Shown: piece by piece, positions 42,748 to 51,194 of the stretch
How the letters are laid out: every line of letters starts with the position of its first letter
Position numbering within the stretch: position 1 is the stretch's first letter
NCBI RefSeq assembly: GCF_001306115.1
Contig: NZ_LGCL01000024.1
Coordinates: 213,449 to 277,448, forward strand
DNA: 64,000 nt
DNA from: Ornatilinea apprima
GTDB lineage: Bacteria; Chloroflexota; Anaerolineae; Anaerolineales; Anaerolineaceae
Direction of reading: 5' to 3'
Notes under the pieces: model-generated
Seen by the model: the letters and a program-made list of their open reading frames with translations, nothing else
What the model was told of the DNA's origin: nothing
The model's database searches: none
Made by a program: the position numbers and the translations under genes

Positions 42748-43524
42748 ATGATGAAATATATATATAATTATGCCATGATGATCCAAAATCTGCACAATCA
42801 ATTGGTCAAAAGTCATAGTGAATTTGCCTTCTATTTCGAGGCCAACAACGGGCAGCCGCCGGTCTTTTTCTCCAACTGCGAGGTTTTTTCATCGGCTTCT
42901 GTCATCAAAATCCCCCTGCTGCTGGCTTGGGCGCACCTTGAGCGCGCCGGTGAAGTGGACCAGCGCGAGATGTGCTGTCTGGATGACGAGCCGCAGGTGC
43001 AGGGCGCCGGTTTCTCGTGGATGCTGCACGCCCGCCGCTTGCCGTACCACGATATCTTGATGATGATGATCTCTCTCTCCGACAACCTGTGCACCAACCT
43101 GGTGGTGCAGCGCATTGGCCTGGAACGGGTCAACCAGATATTTCAAGATGTGCTCGGCCTGGAGCATACCCGTATGCAGCGTAAATTGATGGACCTGGCC
43201 GCCCGCGAGCGCGGACTGGATAACTGGATCGGCGCGCGCGACTGCATCCGCTTTTACCAGCTCTTTGATCAGCTCACCCCGGCCGAGCGCGCCTGGATTC
43301 TGCCGATGATGTGCGTGCAGGCCGACTGCCTGCTGATGCGCCGCATCGAGCTGGATTCACTGGTTTTCTACCACAAGCCCGGCTTTATCCCCGGCGTGCT
43401 GCACGATTGGGGCTTCACTGACCGCTGCCGCATCTTCTTGCTGACCCAAAAAGTGCAAGACCAGCTTCCCATGCTGGAAATCTTCGGTCAGGCCGGGCGG
43501 TTGATGGTTGAAGGGGCGGAATAA
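42748..43524 (+). CDS. Serine hydrolase, class A beta-lactamase-like
   Basis: The product of up to 258 residues has the active-site SxxK as SSASVIKIPLL, an SDN-type motif in SDNLCTNLVV, and HKPG in place of the usual KTG. The Glu166-type omega loop is not clear. No signal peptide is seen, so a periplasmic lactamase is unlikely; an esterase or peptidase of this fold is possible. The start is uncertain. ATG at 42748 gives the longest form, but in-frame ATGs at 42775 and 42778 lie just after a TATAAT at 42763-42768 and would give a leaderless message with the more typical N-terminus. Confidence 0.75.
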   Translation: MMKYIYNYAMMIQNLHNQLVKSHSEFAFYFEANNGQPPVFFSNCEVFSSASVIKIPLLLAWAHLERAGEVDQREMCCLDDEPQVQGAGFSWMLHARRLPYHDILMMMISLSDNLCTNLVVQRIGLERVNQIFQDVLGLEHTRMQRKLMDLAARERGLDNWIGARDCIRFYQLFDQLTPAERAWILPMMCVQADCLLMRRIELDSLVFYHKPGFIPGVLHDWGFTDRCRIFLLTQKVQDQLPMLEIFGQAGRLMVEGAE

Positions 43525-43564
43525 CCCGGCCCACGCCTGACGTTGTACATCTCTCCTGATCTGC

Positions 43565-43593
43565 TTGACATCAAATTATTAATTAGATAATAT
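43565..43593 (+). promoter_or_regulatory. Consensus promoter of the haem-less cytochrome-like lipoprotein gene
   Basis: TTGACA at 43565-43570 and TAATAT at 43588-43593 are exactly 17 bases apart. The dyad at 43579-43605 covers the -10. Confidence 0.9.
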
Positions 43594-43605
43594 CTATCTA
43601 ATTAA
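43579..43605. promoter_or_regulatory. Perfect 11-bp inverted repeat over the -10 box (operator)
   Basis: TTAATTAGATA at 43579-43589 and TATCTAATTAA at 43595-43605 are exact inverted repeats around a five-base spacer. The pattern is like that of MarR- or PadR-type operators. No such regulator gene is adjacent. Confidence 0.8.
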
Positions 43606-43639
43606 ACGGATATTGACTGCTCTTTCAGGAGAGAAACGT

Positions 43640-44071
43640 ATGAAAAAGAAATTCGTCACCGCCGCTGTGTTAATGAGTATCGCTGTTCTGGTCTTAGCCG
43701 CGTGCGCCCCGGCTGCCCAGCCTGCCGCGGAAACCCAGCCCCCGGCCGCGTCGCAGCCCCCGGCTGCAGAAGAACCCACCCAGCCCCCGGCTGCATCGCA
43801 GCCCCCGGTAGCCGAAGAGCCTGCCCCCACCCAAGCCATGCCAGAGCCAACCGCCGCGCAGATGGAAGAGCCTGCTGCCGCTGAAATCGACGTGGAAGCC
43901 CTGATCATCGAAAAAGTGGCTGGCAATCACGACGTGGAGCGTATTTTCAACGCCGTGAAAACCCGCGAAGAGTGGGAAGAGACCCTCGACCGCATGATCG
44001 GCTACGGCGCGCAGATCAGCGAAGAAGAAAAACAGATCATGATCGATTACCTGCTCAGTCGCCAGCCGTAA
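43640..44071 (+). CDS. Small lipoprotein with haem-less cytochrome c-like domain
   Basis: The 143-residue product has a lipoprotein signal with LVLAAC (Cys22), a linker with repeats of QPPAASQPP and AAEEP (about 25-82), and a C-terminal domain at about 84-143. That domain aligns by eye with the quinoprotein-associated cytochrome c family: KVAGNHDVERIF stands where KCxxCH-x-(L/V)-x-R is expected, and KTREEWEETLDRMIGYG and SEEEKQIMIDYL follow as usual. Both haem-binding Cys are replaced (Val93, Asn96), while His97 and Met119 remain. Covalent haem binding is thus unlikely. AGGAGA precedes the ATG at 43640. Function is unknown. Confidence 0.75.
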   Translation: MKKKFVTAAVLMSIAVLVLAACAPAAQPAAETQPPAASQPPAAEEPTQPPAASQPPVAEEPAPTQAMPEPTAAQMEEPAAAEIDVEALIIEKVAGNHDVERIFNAVKTREEWEETLDRMIGYGAQISEEEKQIMIDYLLSRQP

Positions 44072-44120
44072 CGCGCTGGCGCAGGAACCGTTTACTGGTA
44101 AGCCTTATAGGTAACGTAAC

Positions 44121-44151
44121 AAAAAAATGGCCCGCGGAGGGGCCATTTTTT
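44121..44151. terminator. Bidirectional terminator between lipoprotein and NlpC/P60 genes
   Basis: AAAAAATGGCCC at 44122-44133 pairs with GGGCCATTTTTT beginning at 44140, with a six-base loop. Convergent genes lie on both sides. Confidence 0.92.
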
Positions 44152-44154
44152 GTA

Positions 44155-45171
44155 TTAGCCTTCGCGGTCATCCATGTAGGTGCAGGCGCGCAGATAGCTT
44201 TCCTTCAGGTGCGGCACGCTCTGCACGTCGTCTACATACACGCCGTTGCGCGCGCGCGAGGAGTGAATGATCTGCCAGCCACCCAGGCTGATGGTTACAT
44301 GCGTAATGCGGCTGGTATCGGTGTCGCCAAAGAAGAGCAGGTCGCCGGGCAAAAACGGCGGCTCAATCGGCTTGCCGTGCCGGTACTGCATGTCCGCGTC
44401 GCGCGGGGTGGCTATTCCCACCCAGCGGTGCAGCAGTTGTGCGAACCCCGAGCAATCAATGCCGTTTGCCGAGCAGCCGCCCCACAAATAAGGCACACCA
44501 GTCAGGCGCGCCGCGTCTTGCATCATCTGGGCGCGTTTTTCCAGGGCGGTTTCCGGAAGTTCTTCAAACGCGCGCAGCGCATCGGTGGGAAGCCAGCCGT
44601 GGGGGCTGGCCGAAACGCGCGCCCAGCCGTCTTTCAGATCCAGCAGCCGCACCGACGTGCCGCCCAATACCCGCCCCAGCAGCGGGGCGTTGGCCCGCGG
44701 TTCAGCGCGCAGCAGGCCCACCGGTTCCATCACCAGGTGCGTGGGAACGGGGATCAGATCATCGGTGAGGTAAGGCAGGTAAGCCCACCCCAGGTAGCCG
44801 TCCAGCTGGCGCACAAACGCCCAATCGCCGCGCTCTTCCACAATTTCCAGCGCCCAGCCGTACATCAGCTCGCTCAGCAGCTCGCCAAACTCGGGCTGCG
44901 CGTACAACCCGGTAAGATTGGTCCCCACAGACAGGATTTTGGGGTTGTCCTGGCGCAGCACCTGCACGCCGTCATCCACAACCCGCAGCCCGGGCAGTGT
45001 TTCGGCCAGCGCCAGGCGCAGCGCCTGCAGGGTGGCCTCTTCCAGCACCCGCCCCGCCAGCACGGCAGTGTTTCCCTCCAGCGACTGCACGTTGACCTCA
45101 AACAGGTGAGCGCGGGTATCCGCGAACCGCTCTGCAAGTTCTTTTAAGATGGCTTCCAAATCTTCGCGCAT
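44155..45171 (-). CDS. NlpC/P60 peptidase with SH3-like domains (YkfC type)
   Basis: The 338-residue product has two SH3-like segments (IPVPTHLVMEPVGLLRAEPRANAP and the preceding WALEIVEERGDWAFVRQLDGYLGW) and a C-terminal NlpC/P60 domain. The catalytic Cys is in NGIDCSGFAQLLHRW and the His in RITHVTISLGG, with a second His in IIHSS. YkfC-like enzymes cut gamma-D-Glu to diamino acid bonds in imported murein peptides. No signal peptide is visible, which fits a cytoplasmic recycling role. Three ATGs overlap the site; ATG at 45171 has AGGAG six bases upstream and is chosen. The upstream epimerase supports the role. Confidence 0.88.
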   Translation of the reverse strand: MREDLEAILKELAERFADTRAHLFEVNVQSLEGNTAVLAGRVLEEATLQALRLALAETLPGLRVVDDGVQVLRQDNPKILSVGTNLTGLYAQPEFGELLSELMYGWALEIVEERGDWAFVRQLDGYLGWAYLPYLTDDLIPVPTHLVMEPVGLLRAEPRANAPLLGRVLGGTSVRLLDLKDGWARVSASPHGWLPTDALRAFEELPETALEKRAQMMQDAARLTGVPYLWGGCSANGIDCSGFAQLLHRWVGIATPRDADMQYRHGKPIEPPFLPGDLLFFGDTDTSRITHVTISLGGWQIIHSSRARNGVYVDDVQSVPHLKESYLRACTYMDDREG

Positions 45172-45180
45172 CATCATCTC

Positions 45181-46212
45181 CTAATCGCTTTCCAGGCCGC
45201 GCACACCAATCCCCACACGCGCGGGCATTTGAATCACCGCATGAGCGTCGTACAAAATCCCTTCAAAAGGATCGTTGGACACCAGCATGGGCGAGTCGAG
45301 GTCTACCCACTCTGCCAGGCCGGTGAAGTGTGCCATGGCTGTGGCGCCAATCGAGGTTTCAATCATCTGTCCCAACATCACGCGCAGCCCCAGCTCCTGC
45401 GCGCGGCGGAAGATGTGCAGCGCGGGGGTGATGCCGCCCACTTTCATCAGCTTCACATTGATCGCCTGCACACCGGCGGCCGCCAGGCGTTCCACGTCTT
45501 GCAAGGTCTGCACCGATTCATCCGCTGTTACCGGCACCGGGCATTTTTTTTGCAGCGCGCCCATTGCTTCGATTTGCTCTTTGGGCAAGGGCTGCTCGAT
45601 CATCTCCAGGTCGTAGCGGCACAATCGGTCGACCAGATCGCGCGCCTGTTCCAGCGTCCAACCGGCGTTGGCGTCCACCCGCAGCTTCACGTCCGGGCGC
45701 GCGGAGCGGATGGCGGCCAGACGCGCTTCATCATCTTCGCTGCCCAGCTTGACCTTAATAATCGGAAAGCTGGCAATTCCGCTGGCCATTTCGGCCATCG
45801 CTTCGGGAGTGTCGATGGCAATGGTGAAAGAGGTGGCTATTTTTTGGGGCTGCGGCAGGTGCAGTAACTGCCACAAGGGCACACCCTGCCGGCGCGCGAT
45901 GCGGTCATACAACGCCAGTTCCAGCGCGCAGCGTGCCGGGGCGGGGCCGTCACCGCCCACCCAGGCGGCTACCGCCTGCGGTTCGTCGGGAAACGGCTGC
46001 AAATTATGGGCGGCGCGCTGCCACACAGCGATCATCGCCGGCGTGTCTACTCCGTAATAGGGCGGGATGGCCGCCTCGCCCCAGCCTTCGTCTCCCTCCA
46101 GGCGCAGCCAGTACACGTCGCGGGTATCACTGACCCCGTAGGACAAGCGAAATGGATTACGCAGTTGCAAGGTAAGCTGCTGCCAGCGTACCCGCCCTTG
46201 AGATTCTCCCAT
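45181..46212 (-). CDS. L-Ala-D/L-Glu dipeptide epimerase (enolase superfamily)
   Basis: The 343-residue product has the mandelate racemase/muconate cycloisomerase layout: KVKLG with the two base lysines, metal ligands in LRVDANAGW, MIEQPL and TADESV, and the second base Lys in NVKLMKVGG. The block RDVYWLRLEGDEGWGEAAI is typical of dipeptide epimerases. It converts L-Ala-D-Glu to L-Ala-L-Glu so that murein peptides can be used as nutrients. The next gene encodes an NlpC/P60 peptidase, the same pairing as ykfB-ykfC in Bacillus. GGGAGGG precedes the ATG. Confidence 0.9.
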   Translation of the reverse strand: MGESQGRVRWQQLTLQLRNPFRLSYGVSDTRDVYWLRLEGDEGWGEAAIPPYYGVDTPAMIAVWQRAAHNLQPFPDEPQAVAAWVGGDGPAPARCALELALYDRIARRQGVPLWQLLHLPQPQKIATSFTIAIDTPEAMAEMASGIASFPIIKVKLGSEDDEARLAAIRSARPDVKLRVDANAGWTLEQARDLVDRLCRYDLEMIEQPLPKEQIEAMGALQKKCPVPVTADESVQTLQDVERLAAAGVQAINVKLMKVGGITPALHIFRRAQELGLRVMLGQMIETSIGATAMAHFTGLAEWVDLDSPMLVSNDPFEGILYDAHAVIQMPARVGIGVRGLESD

Positions 46213-46251
46213 ACATCCCTCCCTGGAAAATGATCAGAAACAGCCCGCGGC

Positions 46252-47175
46252 TCAGTCGTCCAGCTCGTCGCCAAAACGAAGGCGCAGATACGATTGATAA
46301 CGGTGCGGGTGAACGCGCCCTTCTTCCACCGCCTGCAGCACGGCGCAGCCCGGCTCGTGCTGGTGGGTGCAGTCGCTAAACTGACAGTGCCGCACCAGCT
46401 CACGCAGCTCTGGAAAGTAGCCGTCCAGTTCCTCTGGCTCGGTGTCCCACAGCGCCAGCGAGCGCAGCCCTGGCAGATCAGCTACAAAACCGCCCTCGCG
46501 TAAAGGAAACAGCTCGCGCACCACCGTGGTGTGGCGGCCTTTCGAGGTCTGGTCGCTCACATCACTCACTGCCAGCCCCAAATCGGGCTGCACGGCGTTC
46601 AACAAGGAAGATTTGCCCACCCCCGAAGGTCCCACCAACCCGGAAAGCTTGCCGCGCAGCGCCTCGCGCAGGTCTTCAATTCCTTCACCATCCTGCGCCG
46701 AAGCGAAAATCACCCGGTAACCCAGCGGCGGGTAAATCGAAAACAGCTCACGCGCTTCTTCCGCCGCGATTAAATCCGTTTTATTGGCCACAATCACCAC
46801 CGGCAGATGGTTTTTCTCACAGATCACCAGAAACCGGTCCAGCATGCGCAGGTGCGGGTCGGGCTGCCGGCAGGCGAACACCAGCACAATCTGATCGGGG
46901 TTGGCCAGCAGCACCTGGCGATAATCGCCGCGCGGCGTGGGTGCCAGGCGCACCAGGGCGCGCTCGCGCGCGTGTATGGATTCAATCATCCCGCTGCCGT
47001 CGGGCTGCAGGCTGATCTCCACCCGGTCTCCCACCGCCAACAAGTCGCTGCCCGCGCGCTGCTTCTTCAACCTCCCACGCAAATGGCACAACGCTTCGCC
47101 TTGCGCGGTGCGAACAGCGTAAAACCCAGATTGGTAGCGAGTGATCAGACCTTCAATGCGCGGCGGGTGTGCCAT
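46252..47175 (-). CDS. rsgA: Ribosome small-subunit-dependent GTPase RsgA
   Basis: The 307-residue product has an N-terminal OB fold, a circularly permuted GTPase with NKTDL before GPSGVGKSSLLN and the switch region VSDQTSKGRHTT, and a C-terminal zinc site with CQFSDCTHQHEPGC. RsgA helps 30S subunit maturation. It sits 40 bases upstream of the epimerase gene and 17 bases after the PBP gene, an arrangement that points to one transcript. Confidence 0.96.
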   Translation of the reverse strand: MAHPPRIEGLITRYQSGFYAVRTAQGEALCHLRGRLKKQRAGSDLLAVGDRVEISLQPDGSGMIESIHARERALVRLAPTPRGDYRQVLLANPDQIVLVFACRQPDPHLRMLDRFLVICEKNHLPVVIVANKTDLIAAEEARELFSIYPPLGYRVIFASAQDGEGIEDLREALRGKLSGLVGPSGVGKSSLLNAVQPDLGLAVSDVSDQTSKGRHTTVVRELFPLREGGFVADLPGLRSLALWDTEPEELDGYFPELRELVRHCQFSDCTHQHEPGCAVLQAVEEGRVHPHRYQSYLRLRFGDELDD

Positions 47176-47191
47176 AAACTCCCTGGGGCCT

Positions 47192-49408
47192 TTATTCTTC
47201 CGCCTGAGGGGTTTCGGTGACCAGCGGCGTAGGCGTGGCGGTTACATTGAACTTCGATTCCCAATCGTACAGGCGCAGCGGCTTGCCGTAGAAGTACAGC
47301 TCCACCACACGCCGGAAGATCGGCGCGGCAATATCCGAGCCTTCACCGGCGTTTTCGGCAATCACCGCAATGGCGATATCCGGCCGATCGGGGTTTTCGT
47401 TGCGCGTGTAACCGGCAAACCAGGCGTGCGGCTTACCCATCGGGTTCTGCGCCGTGCCAGTTTTGCCGTACACCGGAATTTCCAGGCCGGAGAACGCCCG
47501 GCGGGCCGTGCCGCGCGGGGCATTGACCACCATGCGCATGGCATCCTGCACGGCTTTGAGCGTCTCATCCGAAATGGGCAGCTCGCCCTGCGCCTCGGGT
47601 TTGAACTGCAGCGCCACCTCGCCGTCGGGTGAGACGGCCTGCTCAATCACCTGCGGGCGGTAAAGCGTGCCGCCGTTGCCAATAGCTGCCACAAAGCGCG
47701 CCACCTGCAAAGGCGTTACCAGCATGGTGCCCTGTCCAATCGCCAGCTGCACCGCGTCGCCTTCGTTGGCCGGGTCGGGCATGCTGCCAATATCTTCGGC
47801 CACCTGCTCAAAGCCGGTTGGCTTGCCCAGGCCAAAACCACGCGCCAGTTCCGAGACCAGTTTGGGCTGGTTCTGGCGGTACAGATCGAGACCAATATGC
47901 CAGAAGTAGGGGTTGCACGAGCGCATCAGCCCTTCTGAAAGGGTCAGCGTTCCACTGGCAGCCACCTCTTTTTCGTAGGTCCAGTCATACAGGGTAAGGT
48001 TAGGCAGCTCGTTGAACTCGTAGCCGCACTCATAGATCGTATCGGGGGTGTAGATGCCGCTTTCCAGCGCCGCTGCCATGGTGATAATCTTGAAAACCGA
48101 TCCCAGCGGATACCCGCCCTGGGTGGCTCGGTTGAGCAGCGGCTGGTTGGTATTGCTGAACAGCTCTTGCAGCATGGCGTTGCGGTTGTAGTTGCTCGGC
48201 TCGAACACATTGGGGTCAAATCCGGGCGAGCTGGCCATCGCCAGCACGCGGCCGGTGTCGCGCTCCAGCACCACCACCGCGCCGGTAAAGCCCGAGATGG
48301 CGTCTTGCACCTGCAGTTGGAAGTCGCTTTCCAGGGTGGTTGTGATGTTTTTCGCCGGGCGCGAATCGACCTGCGCCAGGCGGGTTACAATCTGCCCCTG
48401 CGCGTCCACCACATACAGCGACGCGCCGCGCTGGCCGGTCAGGTAGCTCTCCGCCCATTTTTCCAGGCCAGAGCGGCCCACTTTTTCATCGCCCAGGTAA
48501 CCCTGGCGCTGATAATCTTCCAGTTCCTCCAGGGGAATCGGCTGCACATAACCGGTTACATGCGGGGCAATCCCGCCGTCAAAATAATAGCGCGAGCGGA
48601 AATCATTCATCACCAGCCCGCCGAGGCCAGAGAGCGAATCGTAGCGAAAATCGCGTTCTTCGGCCGAGGTCTCGCCCACCGGGAAGTACCAGTTGGTGCC
48701 GCGCGCATCTTCATACAGCGCCTGAATCGACTCAGGAGTTTTACCGGTCAGGCGCGAAAGCTCGTCCAGCAGTTGCCCCTCGCGGCCGTCTTCAATTTGA
48801 TCGGGCACAATCCCCAGAGCTACCGCGTCGGCTTCGGCCACCAGCACATTGCCCTCGCGGTCATAAATCTCGCCGCGCGAAGGGGTGCTCACGTCCATCG
48901 CCAGGCGGTTGCCGCCGCGCAGTTCAGGCATAATCATGCCATCTTCCCATTCCACTTTCCACTCGCCGTTCTCCAGCACCAGCCCCATCTCCATATCGCG
49001 TTGAAGCTCGCCCACCAGGGCAGTAGAAAAGGTTACCCGGTAAGCCACCGTGGCCGAGCGCGGGTTGGTGAGGGTGGAAAGCAGCTCATACGTCAGCTCC
49101 ACCAGGCTCAAACTGAGCGCAGTGCTGGTGTAACGCTGCGAGAAGTCTTCCTGCGGAATAGCGTCGCGGCTCGTTTGGGCCAGCAGCGCGTACATACCTT
49201 CGTAGTTCTCCTGCTGCCAGGCATCCAAAAAAGCGCGGGCGGCTGCCTGCGGGTCGGGCGCGGCGGTAGTGTTGACAGCCGGCTGGGGCAATTCGCCAGC
49301 CGGATTATCTGGCGTCAACGTGGCTTCAGCCGGCGCTGGCTGCGGCCGGCAGGAAGAGAGCAGCACAACCGTCAATAGCAATAATGAAAGGAATTTCTTC
49401 ATCTTCAT
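47192..49408 (-). CDS. Class B penicillin-binding protein, lipoprotein with MecA-like N-terminus
   Basis: The 738-residue product starts with a lipoprotein signal (LLSSC, about Cys20) instead of the usual single helix. An NTF2-like region at about 50-160 (AARAFLDAWQQENYEGMYALL) resembles the MecA_N domain, followed by a PBP dimerisation domain and a transpeptidase domain with Ser437-x-x-Lys440 in PLGSVFKIITM, RSCNPYFWHIG and KTGTAQ (Lys649). The protein should cross-link peptidoglycan; MecA-like N-termini are found both in resistance PBPs and in ordinary PBPs of Gram-positive type. GAGG precedes the ATG at 49408. It follows maf closely. Confidence 0.92.
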   Translation of the reverse strand: MKMKKFLSLLLLTVVLLSSCRPQPAPAEATLTPDNPAGELPQPAVNTTAAPDPQAAARAFLDAWQQENYEGMYALLAQTSRDAIPQEDFSQRYTSTALSLSLVELTYELLSTLTNPRSATVAYRVTFSTALVGELQRDMEMGLVLENGEWKVEWEDGMIMPELRGGNRLAMDVSTPSRGEIYDREGNVLVAEADAVALGIVPDQIEDGREGQLLDELSRLTGKTPESIQALYEDARGTNWYFPVGETSAEERDFRYDSLSGLGGLVMNDFRSRYYFDGGIAPHVTGYVQPIPLEELEDYQRQGYLGDEKVGRSGLEKWAESYLTGQRGASLYVVDAQGQIVTRLAQVDSRPAKNITTTLESDFQLQVQDAISGFTGAVVVLERDTGRVLAMASSPGFDPNVFEPSNYNRNAMLQELFSNTNQPLLNRATQGGYPLGSVFKIITMAAALESGIYTPDTIYECGYEFNELPNLTLYDWTYEKEVAASGTLTLSEGLMRSCNPYFWHIGLDLYRQNQPKLVSELARGFGLGKPTGFEQVAEDIGSMPDPANEGDAVQLAIGQGTMLVTPLQVARFVAAIGNGGTLYRPQVIEQAVSPDGEVALQFKPEAQGELPISDETLKAVQDAMRMVVNAPRGTARRAFSGLEIPVYGKTGTAQNPMGKPHAWFAGYTRNENPDRPDIAIAVIAENAGEGSDIAAPIFRRVVELYFYGKPLRLYDWESKFNVTATPTPLVTETPQAEE

Positions 49409-49438
49409 TCTCAGTTCCTCAAAGCAGCGCGGAGAGGG

Positions 49439-50095
49439 TCATCCCAGCGCTTCGCCGCGCAACACGGCGGCAGAGATAGGACAATCATAGCCTAATTTTG
49501 ATTTGCAGATCGCATAAGGGTCGGCCGTCTGGCCGGTAAGGCGCAGCAGATGGCACAACGGCAGGCCCATCACACTGGCAAAGCAGCCCGCAAAGCCCTC
49601 TACAGGGTGAAACCCGCTGTGCTGAATGGCATACGCCCCGGCCTTGTCCAGCGGATCGCCGCTGGTGACATAGGCTTCAATTTCTTCCTCCGAATAAGCG
49701 CGCATCGGCACTTGCGAGACGCAAATCGCGCGGCGCACGCTGGCGCGGTCTTCGGGGAAAATCACCGCGAGGGCGGTGCATACGGTGTGGCTGCGCCCGC
49801 GCAGCTGGCGCAGCATGGCGGCCGCTTCTGCGGCGTTGGCCGGTTTGCCCAGCAAAACGTCGCCGTCGGCCACAATCGTATCGGCAGCCAGCACGGTTTG
49901 ATGCGCTTCGGCGTTCGACAGGGCGGCCAGCGCCTTGCTGCCCGCCAGGCGCAGCACATACGGCTCGGGCGCTTCACCGGGCAGCGGACTTTCATCAATA
50001 TTGGCAGGGCAAACCGTGAACTGCCAGCCCAGCCAGCCCAGCATCTCGCGGCGGCGCGGCGAATTTGAAGCCAGTAAAAAATTGCGCTTCTCCAT
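49439..50095 (-). CDS. maf: Maf family nucleotide pyrophosphatase
   Basis: The 218-residue product has the start LLASNSPRRREMLGWLG, the DTIVADGDVLLGKPANAAEA block and the end SVMGLPLCHLL, all typical of Maf/YhdE. Maf proteins hydrolyse noncanonical or dTTP/UTP nucleotides. It leads the run with the PBP gene 30 bases downstream. The ATG at 50095 begins the conserved sequence. Confidence 0.95.
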   Translation of the reverse strand: MEKRNFLLASNSPRRREMLGWLGWQFTVCPANIDESPLPGEAPEPYVLRLAGSKALAALSNAEAHQTVLAADTIVADGDVLLGKPANAAEAAAMLRQLRGRSHTVCTALAVIFPEDRASVRRAICVSQVPMRAYSEEEIEAYVTSGDPLDKAGAYAIQHSGFHPVEGFAGCFASVMGLPLCHLLRLTGQTADPYAICKSKLGYDCPISAAVLRGEALG

Positions 50096-50151
50096 TGATG
50101 AAAGATTCTAACACAATTGGAAGGGGCAAGGGAAATGAGGCCTTCGCTTTA

Positions 50152-51183
50152 TTAATCACCAATCCTAGCATCAATCACGCGTTTTATCATTCCCTCCACT
50201 TTTTTATTGACATTCACATACATCAACTTTATAGCTGGGTTTTCATTAGCGTAAACACGAAAAATTTCGTCTGCAAATGCCTGGCCTATCATCTCTACTT
50301 TATTAAAATCAAAGACTATTAGCTTAAATCGATTGATTCGTGCCAGCAAACGTCTTGCTTGGGATCGTGAAACCAGGTTTTCATCTCCGTATCCCCCTAA
50401 AAAAACAGGGATAACGGTTCTATCAAACCCAAATCCTCCATTTATACTGTATTCATTAAATATTTCCTCTGTTGTAGCTGAAGAAAATAAAGAAGTCTCC
50501 ATAACTACGGTTGTACCTGCAGAAAATTCCTTTTCTTCAAACAAAGCATCCATTCCACCTTCTTTTGAGTGGCAGAAAATTAGATGACTGGAGACTATTG
50601 AAAAAGTATCAAACATCCTGGATGTAAAAAAAATTCCTTCCCCCGAATGCCTTCCTGGATCTGTAGATAATTTTCCTTTCGACAATTCCAGGATGGCATG
50701 CATGGGATCATCCAAGTTAAAATGAGATTGAATTTTGTTGAATATTCCAACTCCATTATCCTTAACAGTTATTCTGATCCAATCAGGATATATTGTTAGT
50801 GAAATGACTGCTGTTTGGCTTTCCGAATGATCAATGACATTGTTGTAAATTTCCGTAAATCCATATTGACATATTTCTTGAATATTTTTCGGTAAATTCG
50901 TCGTATAAGGTTTTAACAAATTCCGCCAGACTCTATCTTCCTCCTGGTTTTCTTTTACATTTAAATCCCAGTATTCATTAAGGATTGGGTTTATCGTATA
51001 TTTTCGACTGCGAGTATTGCCTGATTCAGATAAAACACCTTCCTTCACTAAATATTTCATATACCGATTCACAGCTTGGCGAGAAATCCCAAAATGATCC
51101 ACAGCCATTCTTGTGACCTCGCTCGGGTATTCTCGAACATGCCGAAGGATAAAATTAGTAATATCATCAAATTTTTGAGACAT
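50152..51183 (-). CDS. HTH - histidine-kinase-like ATPase - STAS-like (DUF4325) fusion regulator
   Basis: The 343-residue protein has three parts. A winged helix-turn-helix lies at about 1-65 (FGISRQAVNRYMKYLVKEG). A GHKL ATPase lies at about 95-235, with N-box TEIYNNVIDHS, G1 box KDNGVGIF and G2 GEGIFFTSRMFD. A STAS-like DUF4325 domain lies at about 255-340, with FDFNKVEMIGQAFADEIFR. In sigma-factor partner switching, kinase-like and STAS proteins are separate; here both are fused to a DNA-binding domain. The gene is far richer in A and T than its neighbours, a sign of transfer. ATG at 51183 with AAAGGAAA upstream is chosen. Four phased repeats overlap its promoter. Confidence 0.85.
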   Translation of the reverse strand: MSQKFDDITNFILRHVREYPSEVTRMAVDHFGISRQAVNRYMKYLVKEGVLSESGNTRSRKYTINPILNEYWDLNVKENQEEDRVWRNLLKPYTTNLPKNIQEICQYGFTEIYNNVIDHSESQTAVISLTIYPDWIRITVKDNGVGIFNKIQSHFNLDDPMHAILELSKGKLSTDPGRHSGEGIFFTSRMFDTFSIVSSHLIFCHSKEGGMDALFEEKEFSAGTTVVMETSLFSSATTEEIFNEYSINGGFGFDRTVIPVFLGGYGDENLVSRSQARRLLARINRFKLIVFDFNKVEMIGQAFADEIFRVYANENPAIKLMYVNVNKKVEGMIKRVIDARIGD

Positions 51184-51194
51184 CCGGTTTCCTT

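Noticed and set aside
48167..49378. A 403-residue open frame on the plus strand
   Set aside because: It is antisense to the PBP, whose active-site motifs are in order; His/Gln/Arg-rich composition marks it as a shadow.
50152..51183. Part of an anti-phage defence island
   Set aside because: The fold could fit, but no nuclease, toxin or second defence gene is next to it; neighbours are maf and a MerR regulator.
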